DNA of 13,246 nt from Clostridia bacterium. GTDB taxonomy: Bacteria; Bacillota; Clostridia; UMGS1810. The first letter of the stretch is position 1. Every line of letters begins with the position of its first letter. A model generated the notes under the pieces. The model was not told the origin of the DNA. It saw only the letters and a program-made list of their open reading frames with translations, and ran no database searches. Below are positions 1 through 6,035 of this stretch, piece by piece. The translations under genes were made by a program, and so were the position numbers. The stretch covers positions 1 through 13,246 of the forward strand of contig JAFVSB010000065.1 in the NCBI GenBank assembly GCA_017503945.1. The letters are read 5' to 3'.

Positions 1-54
1 GGGCGGTTAAAAATTCCCCGTGTCGGAGTGAGTGGGTGCAGGATGGTGCATACA
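1..54. repeat. Left inverted terminal repeat / protein-primed replication origin
   Basis: The first 54 bases are the exact reverse complement of the last 54 bases; identity stops at base 55. With the family B polymerase and terminal-protein gene inside, this marks a linear genome whose 5' ends are probably covalently bound to a terminal protein and act as replication origins. The end begins GGGCGG, so the first nucleotide joined to the terminal protein would be dGMP, unlike the AAA start of phi29. The hexamer GGTGCA occurs twice (35-40 and 45-50), exactly 10 bp apart. The repeat itself is seen directly; the origin role is inferred from phage family knowledge. Confidence 0.95.
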
Positions 55-93
55 AAAACACCCTTGACTGCTCATGGCTGTCAAAGGTGTTTT
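54..93 (-). terminator. Rho-independent terminator at the end of the replication/packaging operon
   Basis: On the minus strand a 14-bp stem (arms at 80-93 and 55-68, one G-U pair, 11-nt loop) is followed by a run of five U (58-54). It lies 43 bp past the packaging ATPase stop codon and ends exactly at the inner edge of the left inverted repeat, so it should stop transcripts before they enter the origin. The stem also has a run of T on the plus-strand side (90-93), so it could work in both directions, although no plus-strand gene reads toward it. Confidence 0.85.
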
Positions 94-135
94 CGTGTCT
101 GTAGGTAATATTTAAGGAGTAAGTTTAGTATAACA

Positions 136-1263
136 CTACTTAAGTATATTGTCAGCCTTACACCATGCAAGGTAGTTACGGACTAACTCGCCTATTTCAT
201 TGTCCTGATAGTAGACATTATCTGATTGATAAAACCACCATATTCTTTTTTGTATCTTTGATGTTGGTTTGGCTATATTAAGGAAGTAGTTTGATTTTTG
301 TACTTGTTCCTTGGTAAATATGATGTCCTTGTCCTCATGCTGCATCAAGGTTGTTTTCTGATGAATGAAAGTGAAAAGTGCACCATCCTTTGACACAATT
401 TCACATTGCAAGGTCACGCCTTCCCACTGAATGAAGTAGATCAGCAGGATGTCATTCTTATCAAACTTGACCTTGTTTCGAGGGTAGCATGGTATTTCCC
501 AGTCTGAATTGGTGATCATCCGCAGTTTCGGGTTATTGAATGCAAAGTATTTGTCGGAGGGTTTTCCGCCATGCTTTGATGCACCCTCTGCCCATTCGAC
601 CGCGACTGTAAGACCGCTGTCACCATATTGATATACATCGATGTCGCCTTTCTTCATTTTGGTGACATTCGTGAGGCCCATTTCACCGAAGTAAGGACAG
701 TATTTATTGACTGTGTTTCCTATCATCCAAATGGTCACATCACTGCGGTCACGGATGATAGTGCTGCATACCTGTTGGAACAAAACGAATTCATCAGGGA
801 GGTAACTGCCTCTTGTGATCATTTCATCAAGCAGGATGTCAGTAACACCGGGATAGCTCGATGACTTATCGTGTTCCCATTCCGTGATTGCAAATGAAAT
901 TGCAAATGGTGTTGGTGCAGGGATGTTTTTATCGAGTTTTTCATCATAACGGGCCATATACCAACGGCCTCCAAAATATACAATGGTGTCGAATTCACCC
1001 TTGCTGTATTTCTTAATGACATTCTCACCATAGCCATTGTGCAGGAGGTTATCAAACATTGTCCTTCCGCGTTTTCCTTTGAAGTCCTCGCGATAACGCC
1101 TTACCACTGCCAGTTGGCTGGTCCTGTCCTTAAGCCATTTCGATGCAGCCATGTCAATGATGGCGTATGACTTACCATCTGAACGGCCTGAGAAAATGAC
1201 ATTGTATAAACAATGTTTTTTCCTGATTGCATCGATGCTGTAATAGTGCTTATTCTTTAACAT
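136..1263 (-). CDS. DNA packaging ATPase (phi29 gp16-like)
   Basis: Motor ATPase that drives phage DNA into the prohead through the portal. A Walker A loop, GRSDGKS (residues 26-32), sits near the N-terminus as in phi29 gp16. A Walker B strand, DILLDE (142-147), is followed by a GNTVN segment (182-186) in the place of the sensor/coupling motif of large-terminase-type ATPases. At 375 residues it is somewhat longer than phi29 gp16 (332); the region after about residue 200 would be the C-terminal domain, where gp16 has a vestigial nuclease fold. Its ATG overlaps the polymerase stop by 7 bp, and its GAGGAGG ribosome site is formed by the last polymerase codons, so translation is probably coupled. 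It sits at the far end of the replication operon, away from the structural genes. In phi29 this motor needs a pRNA, and no pRNA gene was recognised here. Confidence 0.87.
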   Translation of the reverse strand: MLKNKHYYSIDAIRKKHCLYNVIFSGRSDGKSYAIIDMAASKWLKDRTSQLAVVRRYREDFKGKRGRTMFDNLLHNGYGENVIKKYSKGEFDTIVYFGGRWYMARYDEKLDKNIPAPTPFAISFAITEWEHDKSSSYPGVTDILLDEMITRGSYLPDEFVLFQQVCSTIIRDRSDVTIWMIGNTVNKYCPYFGEMGLTNVTKMKKGDIDVYQYGDSGLTVAVEWAEGASKHGGKPSDKYFAFNNPKLRMITNSDWEIPCYPRNKVKFDKNDILLIYFIQWEGVTLQCEIVSKDGALFTFIHQKTTLMQHEDKDIIFTKEQVQKSNYFLNIAKPTSKIQKRIWWFYQSDNVYYQDNEIGELVRNYLAWCKADNILK

Positions 1264-3689
1264 TCGATTATATCCTCCTCATTGAATTTATTGATATATT
1301 CCAAATACTGTGCAGGGATGGAAAAATTATATGATGCTTTTTCCATATACACGGCTGACCTGCAATCATATTTAATGGTTTTTCCGAGGTAGTCTGTAAC
1401 ATATCCCGTGTAATGATCATCAATATAATAATGTGTCAGCTTTCCTGAGTGTTCACCGGGTATTTTTAAGTCTTTATTGAAATGGTCATAAATGTCCTCC
1501 TTCCCGTATTTATCGATCAGGTAAGGCAGTGCCTTCTTTTTATTCACGCCTGCCACTGTCAAATGAAGTTTTCCGTTTCCGTCAGTCAGCAGATAACGCT
1601 TAGCACCCAAACTCTTGAAACGCTGCCAAGGACCTCCCTCGGCCTCGGATGTTTCCTTATCCCAATAACCCAAAGGGCAGGAAATGCCGTCAATGTTCTT
1701 GGGGCATGTCATTTCAAAAGGAATGTTGTAATGCTTGCACATCAGCATAAATTTTGTTTTGACTATCCTGTTATAAGCATCAAACAACTTGTCATTGTCA
1801 GGATGTGAAATGACCTTAAGGCTGTCCGTGTCGCTGTATATGTACCTGTCACCTAACTTTAAAATGCCAGTATTCCATAATGTGGCACGGACATAGGCAG
1901 TGATTGCAATTCCCCAAGGGTAGAATAAAAACCTTTTCTTTGACTTATTATAAGATTGTATTGCTTTCGATGCAGGCTTGTCCTTTCTGCCCCATCCTGT
2001 TGTGTTGTCATAGGTATGTTCGGGTTGAATGATATTCGTGACCATCATGCCATAGACCGAATTCAGAAGGCCCTTCTGCCGTTGGTAGAATTCCTCAAAA
2101 CCTTCCTTGTGTTTGAGTTCGGTCTTGTCTTTATACAAGGTCAGGATTGCCATTATTATTTCACGGGGCAGATATGCCTGACGATATACGCGACAGGTGC
2201 CTATCTTCATGTGTTTCCATCGGTAACATTTTTTGATTATTGAATAATCAATGTTGCAAATGGTCGTTTTTATCTTATCCGCGCTTACAAGCCTGCCGTT
2301 GTTCTCGATGCCGTTAACTTCTTCAAAGCATTTACTGCATGATAGATAGTTTTCCGATGAATTGATGGCTGTAATGTCCTCAAATTCAACATCAAAGATG
2401 CAAAAATACAAACTGCAATAATGATTTAATTCCTTATAGGAGGTGATTTTTACCACCTTTCCGCGCGACATCGGAAACTTCTCGCAGCATGTCGCAGGGT
2501 ATGCCGATGTCAGATCATAGCTGTCAACAGGCACATCAATGGTCTTACCTGACCATCTGACATTGGTATGCGTAAAGCCTCCCATAAATGCACGCTGTAA
2601 CTGTTCAAGTTCCTCAGGGCCTGATATGGTCAGGCGTTGCATCATTTCATGATATTTATAATACTGGTTATTCTTTTCAGTCAGGCCGTGCCCTGACAGG
2701 CAGATGTTCCTTGTAAAATTCCTGCAATATCCCGTGCATGTCAAAGGCAGTTCCGTGATGTGCTTGTGCGTTGTCTGCTGTATCTGTTCCCATACCCAGA
2801 TGGAAACTATCAGGACATCATTGATGCAGTAATGTATTTCAAGGTCAGTCAAAGGTGTTTCCTGATGTCTTATGAGGTCATAGTCAAGGTCACCCACTAA
2901 CTTTTTAATCTTATATGTGGAGCAGCTTTCCGCCAGCTTAGCCAAGGACAGGTTTGAAAGGATGTAACTGCATCTGAATTCGATACCTGACTTTGTAAGC
3001 GCAAAAACAGGCTTACGCGGTGCCACTGCAAAAACCTTTTCCCATTCAAAATAGTGCTGCATCCACTGAAACTCAAAACTGAGTGAATGCACAAAAATGA
3101 TCATGCGCTTGTTTTTATTGAGGCTGAAATACTCTGAAATCTGATTAAGGATGTTTACAAACTCATCCCAAGTCCTGCCTATTATCACCCTGCCATTGAT
3201 GGCTAACTGCCACACATACATGATGCCCCGTTTTTCGTCTTCAATGACCTTCTCAGGGCTGTTCTCATTAAACACATCAATTATCCTTTCCAGCATGTCA
3301 GAGGGGTTTATGATGTCCTCAGGAAAGTAATAAGGGTATTCATTATTAAGTTCGTGATATAGGCTGTCAACGCTGATGCCTTCATTCTTGGAAAAGTAGA
3401 TTTTCCCGAATAAGGCCCTGCGCATGACATTAAGGTCAGGAATGTCAGAAAACATCTGCTGACTTATCCTGATCTTGGTGCCCAACAAGTGATGATAGAC
3501 TGCATCATCCGTTTCCCGGATGCTGTCAGGGTCAAACTCTTTAAATGAAGATGTTTCTATGTCAAATGCTAATATATCGTCAAAATAGGTTATTTTCTTT
3601 GTGCTTGTGGTTGCTTTATATTCAAAAAGTTCTTCAAAGTTCAATTCGTCACTTGCCTTGTAATATGTATCCTCGCATATCTTAAGCAT
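1257..3689 (-). CDS. Protein-primed family B DNA polymerase
   Basis: Replicates the linear genome from the terminal protein bound at each end. Exonuclease motifs: Exo I DIETS (43-47), Exo II HSLSFEFQW (201-209), Exo III YCIND (287-291). Polymerase motifs: the GG motif in FMGGFTH (368-374), motif A DLTSAYP (392-398), motif B GLLNSVYG (540-547), motif C YSDTDS (618-623) and a KRY at 697-699 matching the KxY motif. The protein-primed subgroup is supported by the terminal repeats, the neighbouring terminal-protein candidate and the motif spacing. At 810 residues it is far longer than phi29 polymerase (572); much of the excess lies between Exo I and Exo II (about 160 residues, against roughly 50 in phi29). 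Exo II has Glu206 where phi29 has Asp66. The ATG directly follows the terminal-protein stop (TAAATG) with no strong ribosome site, which suggests translational coupling. Confidence 0.96.
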   Translation of the reverse strand: MLKICEDTYYKASDELNFEELFEYKATTSTKKITYFDDILAFDIETSSFKEFDPDSIRETDDAVYHHLLGTKIRISQQMFSDIPDLNVMRRALFGKIYFSKNEGISVDSLYHELNNEYPYYFPEDIINPSDMLERIIDVFNENSPEKVIEDEKRGIMYVWQLAINGRVIIGRTWDEFVNILNQISEYFSLNKNKRMIIFVHSLSFEFQWMQHYFEWEKVFAVAPRKPVFALTKSGIEFRCSYILSNLSLAKLAESCSTYKIKKLVGDLDYDLIRHQETPLTDLEIHYCINDVLIVSIWVWEQIQQTTHKHITELPLTCTGYCRNFTRNICLSGHGLTEKNNQYYKYHEMMQRLTISGPEELEQLQRAFMGGFTHTNVRWSGKTIDVPVDSYDLTSAYPATCCEKFPMSRGKVVKITSYKELNHYCSLYFCIFDVEFEDITAINSSENYLSCSKCFEEVNGIENNGRLVSADKIKTTICNIDYSIIKKCYRWKHMKIGTCRVYRQAYLPREIIMAILTLYKDKTELKHKEGFEEFYQRQKGLLNSVYGMMVTNIIQPEHTYDNTTGWGRKDKPASKAIQSYNKSKKRFLFYPWGIAITAYVRATLWNTGILKLGDRYIYSDTDSLKVISHPDNDKLFDAYNRIVKTKFMLMCKHYNIPFEMTCPKNIDGISCPLGYWDKETSEAEGGPWQRFKSLGAKRYLLTDGNGKLHLTVAGVNKKKALPYLIDKYGKEDIYDHFNKDLKIPGEHSGKLTHYYIDDHYTGYVTDYLGKTIKYDCRSAVYMEKASYNFSIPAQYLEYINKFNEEDIIEC

Positions 3690-4559
3690 TTATCTGTTCT
3701 CGTCATCGAATAGGCCCATGTAGTCATCCTCATCAGATAACAGGTCATGGAGTTCCTTTTGTTCCTGCCGTTGCTTTTCTTCGTATTCCGTTGTATCTTC
3801 TGCCGATACTTCACTTCTTGCCTCAGATGCAATCTGCTCTTTTGCATCCTCAGGGTCAACGCCCTGCTCAATAAGGTCTTTAAGTCGTGGCTGCTTTTCT
3901 CTCATTTTCTCACCCAATGACCTCAGGTTGCGTTTACCGCGCTGGTAATCATAATATCCTTCCATCTGTTCTTCTTCTTTGAATTTGTTGTATTCCGAGT
4001 AGACATCTTTTGTCAGGTCTGAAAAGTTCTTTTGTATCTCGCGCCTGATCTTCTGTCTTTGCTTTTTGGTCATGCCCTTCTTTATCTGTCTTTTGGCAGC
4101 CTGTTCACGCGTTTCACCGAATAAGGCAATCTCTTTCTGTTTCCTGAGTTCGATGGCACCCTTGACTGTGGTGCTCTTGGCTCTAAGGAAATTTGCAGCG
4201 CGTGTGAATTCGTCTTTATAGTCCTGTGTCTTTTCGGATGTGATCTTATTGCGACCCATTCCGAATTTTCGTATCTTCCCATATTCATAGTCACGGGACC
4301 CTTCAACCTTTTTTCTTTCACTTGCAGCATAAAGGGCAGTGAAGTCCACGCCGGGGCCTCCTGCCTTCTCAACATATTTACCATCGCGCTTGTTCTTCTG
4401 CGCGTACTGCTGCAATCTGTTTATACGCTTATTTGCTGCAAGGGCAAGTGTTCGGACAGCGTGTGACAGGTTTCTTTCATCAAGGCTGTTAATGGCAGCC
4501 TGATCTAACGCCAGCAGTTCTTCGACTGTCATGCCGAATGTGTCAATGTTCCTGCTCAT
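3690..4559 (-). CDS. Probable terminal protein (replication primer)
   Basis: Likely the protein whose hydroxyl group primes DNA synthesis and stays bound to the 5' ends. The call rests on position (directly upstream of the polymerase, after the SSB, the phi29 gene order), size (289 residues; phi29 gp3 is 266) and composition. It is very hydrophilic and mostly helical-looking. It has a basic N-terminal and central part, including KKGMTKKQRQKIRR (160-173), that could bind DNA, and a strongly acidic C-terminus ending DDENR. The start chosen is the Met with an AAGGAGG site 7 bp upstream; an in-frame Met 15 codons earlier (4604) lies inside the 33-residue gene and lacks such a site. The priming Ser/Thr/Tyr cannot be named from sequence; hydroxyl residues at 249-259 are candidates only. 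No sequence motif proves the call. Confidence 0.72.
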   Translation of the reverse strand: MSRNIDTFGMTVEELLALDQAAINSLDERNLSHAVRTLALAANKRINRLQQYAQKNKRDGKYVEKAGGPGVDFTALYAASERKKVEGSRDYEYGKIRKFGMGRNKITSEKTQDYKDEFTRAANFLRAKSTTVKGAIELRKQKEIALFGETREQAAKRQIKKGMTKKQRQKIRREIQKNFSDLTKDVYSEYNKFKEEEQMEGYYDYQRGKRNLRSLGEKMREKQPRLKDLIEQGVDPEDAKEQIASEARSEVSAEDTTEYEEKQRQEQKELHDLLSDEDDYMGLFDDENR

Positions 4560-4644
4560 TATCTGCCTCCTTTTCCCACAAATCAGGGCCCATGTCGAAT
4601 ACAAACTGGTCCATCAGCATCAATTCAAGTTCTTGCTCATCCAT
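4543..4644 (-). CDS. 33-residue acidic microprotein
   Basis: A short frame beginning MDEQELELMLMDQF and ending in TGA inside the terminal-protein gene (17-bp overlap, different frame). It has an AGGTG ribosome site 6 bp upstream of ATG and fills the space between the internal terminator and the terminal-protein start, where no other gene fits. The product is strongly acidic (about 11 Asp/Glu against 1 Lys) with a hydrophobic Leu/Met/Phe face, so it could be a small helix. It also contains the terminal protein's ribosome site (the GAAAAGGAGGCA codons), so one function may simply be a translated leader that couples the two genes. No homologue is recognised. Confidence 0.6.
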   Translation of the reverse strand: MDEQELELMLMDQFVFDMGPDLWEKEADNEQEH

Positions 4645-4658
4645 AATAAACACCTATT

Positions 4659-4686
4659 AAAAAGGCCCGGAATAGCACCGGGCCTT
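4659..4686 (-). terminator. Internal terminator/attenuator between SSB and terminal-protein genes
   Basis: On the minus strand a 9-bp GC-rich stem (AAGGCCCGG paired with CCGGGCCTT, 7-nt loop) runs straight into TTTTT. It begins 16 bp past the SSB stop codon. No convincing new promoter was seen between it and the next gene, so transcripts for terminal protein, polymerase and ATPase presumably depend on read-through. That would give more SSB and small early protein than polymerase. The structure is seen directly; the dosage role is inferred. Confidence 0.85.
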
Positions 4687-4701
4687 GAATACGGCCTAAA
4701 C

Positions 4702-5040
4702 TTACATATCAACCCAATCAATGGACTTCCTTTCAGTTCCTGATTTGTCCTGATACTTCCTGACCTTGAAACCGACCTTGCCTGCCTTGATGGTTGCGAT
4801 GTCCTCAGGGTCATTCAGAATTGCCTTGACCTCATCGATAAGATGCTCAGGCAGGCCGATAAGGATGCCGTCACCGATGATGATGGGATAGGGTCCGTGC
4901 TGTCCGTCAGGCTTGATATACATGCCATTGACCTTGTAGGTCTTTTCCTCATCGACCTTGTAAAGTGACATGTAAGAGAATTCCTTGATGTCAATGTCAA
5001 AGATAACGCCTGTCTTGTTGTGCTTAGCTGCAAATGCCAT
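4702..5040 (-). CDS. Single-stranded DNA-binding protein (phi29 p5-like)
   Basis: A 112-residue protein in the position of phi29 gene 5, upstream of the terminal-protein and polymerase genes, and close to p5 in size (124). It looks rich in beta strands, with aromatic and basic residues spread along it (for example FDIDIKEFSYMSLY near residues 14-27 and a basic FKVRKYQDKSGTERK stretch near 91-105), as expected for an OB-like single-strand binder. It would coat displaced strands during protein-primed strand-displacement replication. It has a GGGAGG ribosome site 9 bp upstream and starts 1 bp after the preceding stop codon; a strong terminator follows. The call rests more on synteny than on a diagnostic motif. 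Confidence 0.65.
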   Translation of the reverse strand: MAFAAKHNKTGVIFDIDIKEFSYMSLYKVDEEKTYKVNGMYIKPDGQHGPYPIIIGDGILIGLPEHLIDEVKAILNDPEDIATIKAGKVGFKVRKYQDKSGTERKSIDWVDM

Positions 5041-5041
5041 G

Positions 5042-5230
5042 TTAAATTTCCTCCCGTGATGATGAATTATTGTAATAGGTTTCTTCGGACATCTTACATT
5101 TATACATTTTCTGTGTTTTCACACTCCAGCCGTTGCGTGTCCTGACAACGGCATTGTAACCGCCGTATACAGTCTGATCTGACTGCCCTTCCTTCTCAAA
5201 TACTGTGACCAGTATTGTCTTTGTGACCAT
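5042..5230 (-). CDS. Small hypothetical early protein (62 aa)
   Basis: Not recognised. A 62-residue, probably beta-rich protein (MVTKTILVTVFEKEG...) with a basic central part (VVRTRNGWSVKTQKMYKCK, about 28-46) and a polar C-terminus. It has a GGGAGG ribosome site 6 bp before ATG, and its last codons (CGGGAGGAA) form the ribosome site of the SSB gene 1 bp downstream, so it is probably translated at a similar level to SSB. Its place in the early-type module suggests a host-takeover or replication-helper role, but nothing in the sequence fixes this. Confidence 0.75.
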   Translation of the reverse strand: MVTKTILVTVFEKEGQSDQTVYGGYNAVVRTRNGWSVKTQKMYKCKMSEETYYNNSSSREEI

Positions 5231-5233
5231 AAC

Positions 5234-5446
5234 TTACCTCCCGAATTTCAGGTCACTCACATTCTCAGGTGTTGCGAATTCATGCCTTTCGATTATCTCA
5301 ATATCGACCTTCTTTGACTTTATAGCCTTTAAAAACTTAATGGTCCTTTCAGCCTTTTCCGAGTAGTAATCAAAGTAACATTTCCATGCAAAGAATGTAA
5401 TGAATGAACCGATGAATAAACAAGTAAGTCCTACAAATGCGATCAT
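5234..5446 (-). CDS. Small membrane protein with basic cytoplasmic tail (70 aa)
   Basis: One hydrophobic N-terminal segment (about residues 2-22, IAFVGLTCLFIGSFITFFAW) is followed by a polar, charged helix-like tail with a Lys-rich stretch (KFLKAIKSKKVDIEIIERHEF). Topology is likely N-out with the tail in the cytoplasm (inferred from the positive residues after the segment). phi29 has an early membrane protein, p16.7, that ties replicating DNA to the membrane through such an anchor and a helical tail, and this protein could play a similar part. It is only about half that length and I see no clear sequence match. AAGGAGG ribosome site 6 bp upstream. Confidence 0.72.
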   Translation of the reverse strand: MIAFVGLTCLFIGSFITFFAWKCYFDYYSEKAERTIKFLKAIKSKKVDIEIIERHEFATPENVSDLKFGR

Positions 5447-5461
5447 GCCTGCCTCCTTTCT

Positions 5462-5647
5462 TTAGATTTTACACCACATAAAGTAGCCGTTATCATAGAG
5501 CCTTTGAAGATCTGATTTAGAAAACCTGTCAAGGACACCAAACACGAACCTGCTACCAAGATAATAATTAAATACTATCTCATTGTTTTCAATGGTTGCC
5601 TTTTCCGTGATCTTCGTGCCGTCTTTCAATGTAATAAGGTTGATCAT
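5462..5647 (-). CDS. Small hypothetical protein, first gene of the replication module (61 aa)
   Basis: Not recognised. A 61-residue protein (MINLITLKDGTKI...), apparently a mix of beta strands and a helix (SKSDLQRLYDNGYFMW near the end). It is the first gene after the internal promoter, with a leader of about 25 nt and a strong AAGGAGGG site 7 bp before ATG, so it should be among the earliest and most abundant early products. phi29 places small host-interaction and replication genes in this position. No function can be given from sequence. Confidence 0.75.
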   Translation of the reverse strand: MINLITLKDGTKITEKATIENNEIVFNYYLGSRFVFGVLDRFSKSDLQRLYDNGYFMWCKI

Positions 5648-5678
5648 GTCACTGCCCTCCTTATGTTTTGTAATTACA

Positions 5679-5705
5679 TTATATATTTTGGTGAAATATT
5701 TTCAA
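5679..5705 (-). promoter_or_regulatory. Promoter for the replication/packaging module
   Basis: On the minus strand a perfect -10 box TATAAT (5684-5679) lies 15 bp after TTGAAA (5705-5700). The spacing is 1-2 bp short of ideal, but the -10 is consensus and the region is A/T-rich. The predicted start near 5672 gives a leader of about 25 nt to the ATG at 5647. It sits immediately past the late-module terminator, as expected for an independent promoter read by host sigma70-type polymerase. Confidence 0.75.
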
Positions 5706-5719
5706 GATATATTTGCATT

Positions 5720-5755
5720 AAAAAACCCCATTGTAACAATTTTGTAACAATGGGG
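5720..5755 (-). terminator. Rho-independent terminator at the end of the structural/lysis module
   Basis: On the minus strand a stem CCCCATTGT / ACAATGGGG (5755-5747 with 5734-5726) is followed by TTTTTT (5725-5720). Within the 12-nt loop a further ACA/TGT pairing is possible after a T-T mismatch. The hairpin contains two direct copies of the palindrome TTGTAACAA (5731-5739 and 5742-5750). It lies about 40 bp past the last gene of the right module and just before the next promoter, so it separates the two transcription units. Confidence 0.9.
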
Positions 5756-5795
5756 TCATAAGGATGTGCGAGGTATCTTCTGCATTAGTAGTGAC

Positions 5796-6035
5796 TTAAT
5801 CAGGTTTTACCATAATTCCCTTCAATCTGTCAACCTCTGCCATGACAGCATCATAACCGCCCCAAGGTCCATAATTGGAATTAAGGCGCTGTTTAAGCAT
5901 CTTACCCGTGCCAAACATTCCATGCATTGTAAGTAATGCACCGGTTGTAATGGGCGTTGCAGGTATGATGATCTTATCTTCCGTCTTCTTCTTTCTACCG
6001 CGCTTTTTTGTTTCTTTCTTTTCTACGCTTTCCAT
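5796..6035 (-). CDS. Small basic protein with CW_7-like cell-wall-binding module
   Basis: A 79-residue protein. The N-terminus carries a very basic stretch, KKETKKRGRKKK (6-17), then a short linker. Residues about 39-71 (GMFGTGKMLKQRL ... YDAVMAEVDRL) fit the CW_7 repeat pattern G-x-[WF]-G-x-G-x(3)-[RK]-x-R-L ... Y-x-x-V-x-x-x-V-x-x-L found in the Cpl-7 lysozyme and many Firmicute phage lysins, with a 3-residue insertion before the YDAV part. CW_7 modules bind the peptidoglycan muropeptide. Here the module is a gene of its own; its ATG overlaps the end of the lysin gene by 13 bp in another frame, with GGGAGA as ribosome site. It may act with the lysin as a separate targeting subunit. The KRGRKKK stretch also resembles an AT-hook, so a DNA-binding role is the main alternative. 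Confidence 0.6.
   Translation of the reverse strand: MESVEKKETKKRGRKKKTEDKIIIPATPITTGALLTMHGMFGTGKMLKQRLNSNYGPWGGYDAVMAEVDRLKGIMVKPD

Noticed and set aside
95..135. Possible pRNA or other small RNA between the ATPase gene and the left terminator
   Set aside because: The space is only about 80 bp including the terminator hairpin, with no visible promoter or multi-branched fold. It is too little to support an RNA gene call.
628..2243. Several plus-strand frames opposite the ATPase and polymerase genes
   Set aside because: They mirror well-supported genes carrying all catalytic motifs, lack ribosome sites and look like no known family.
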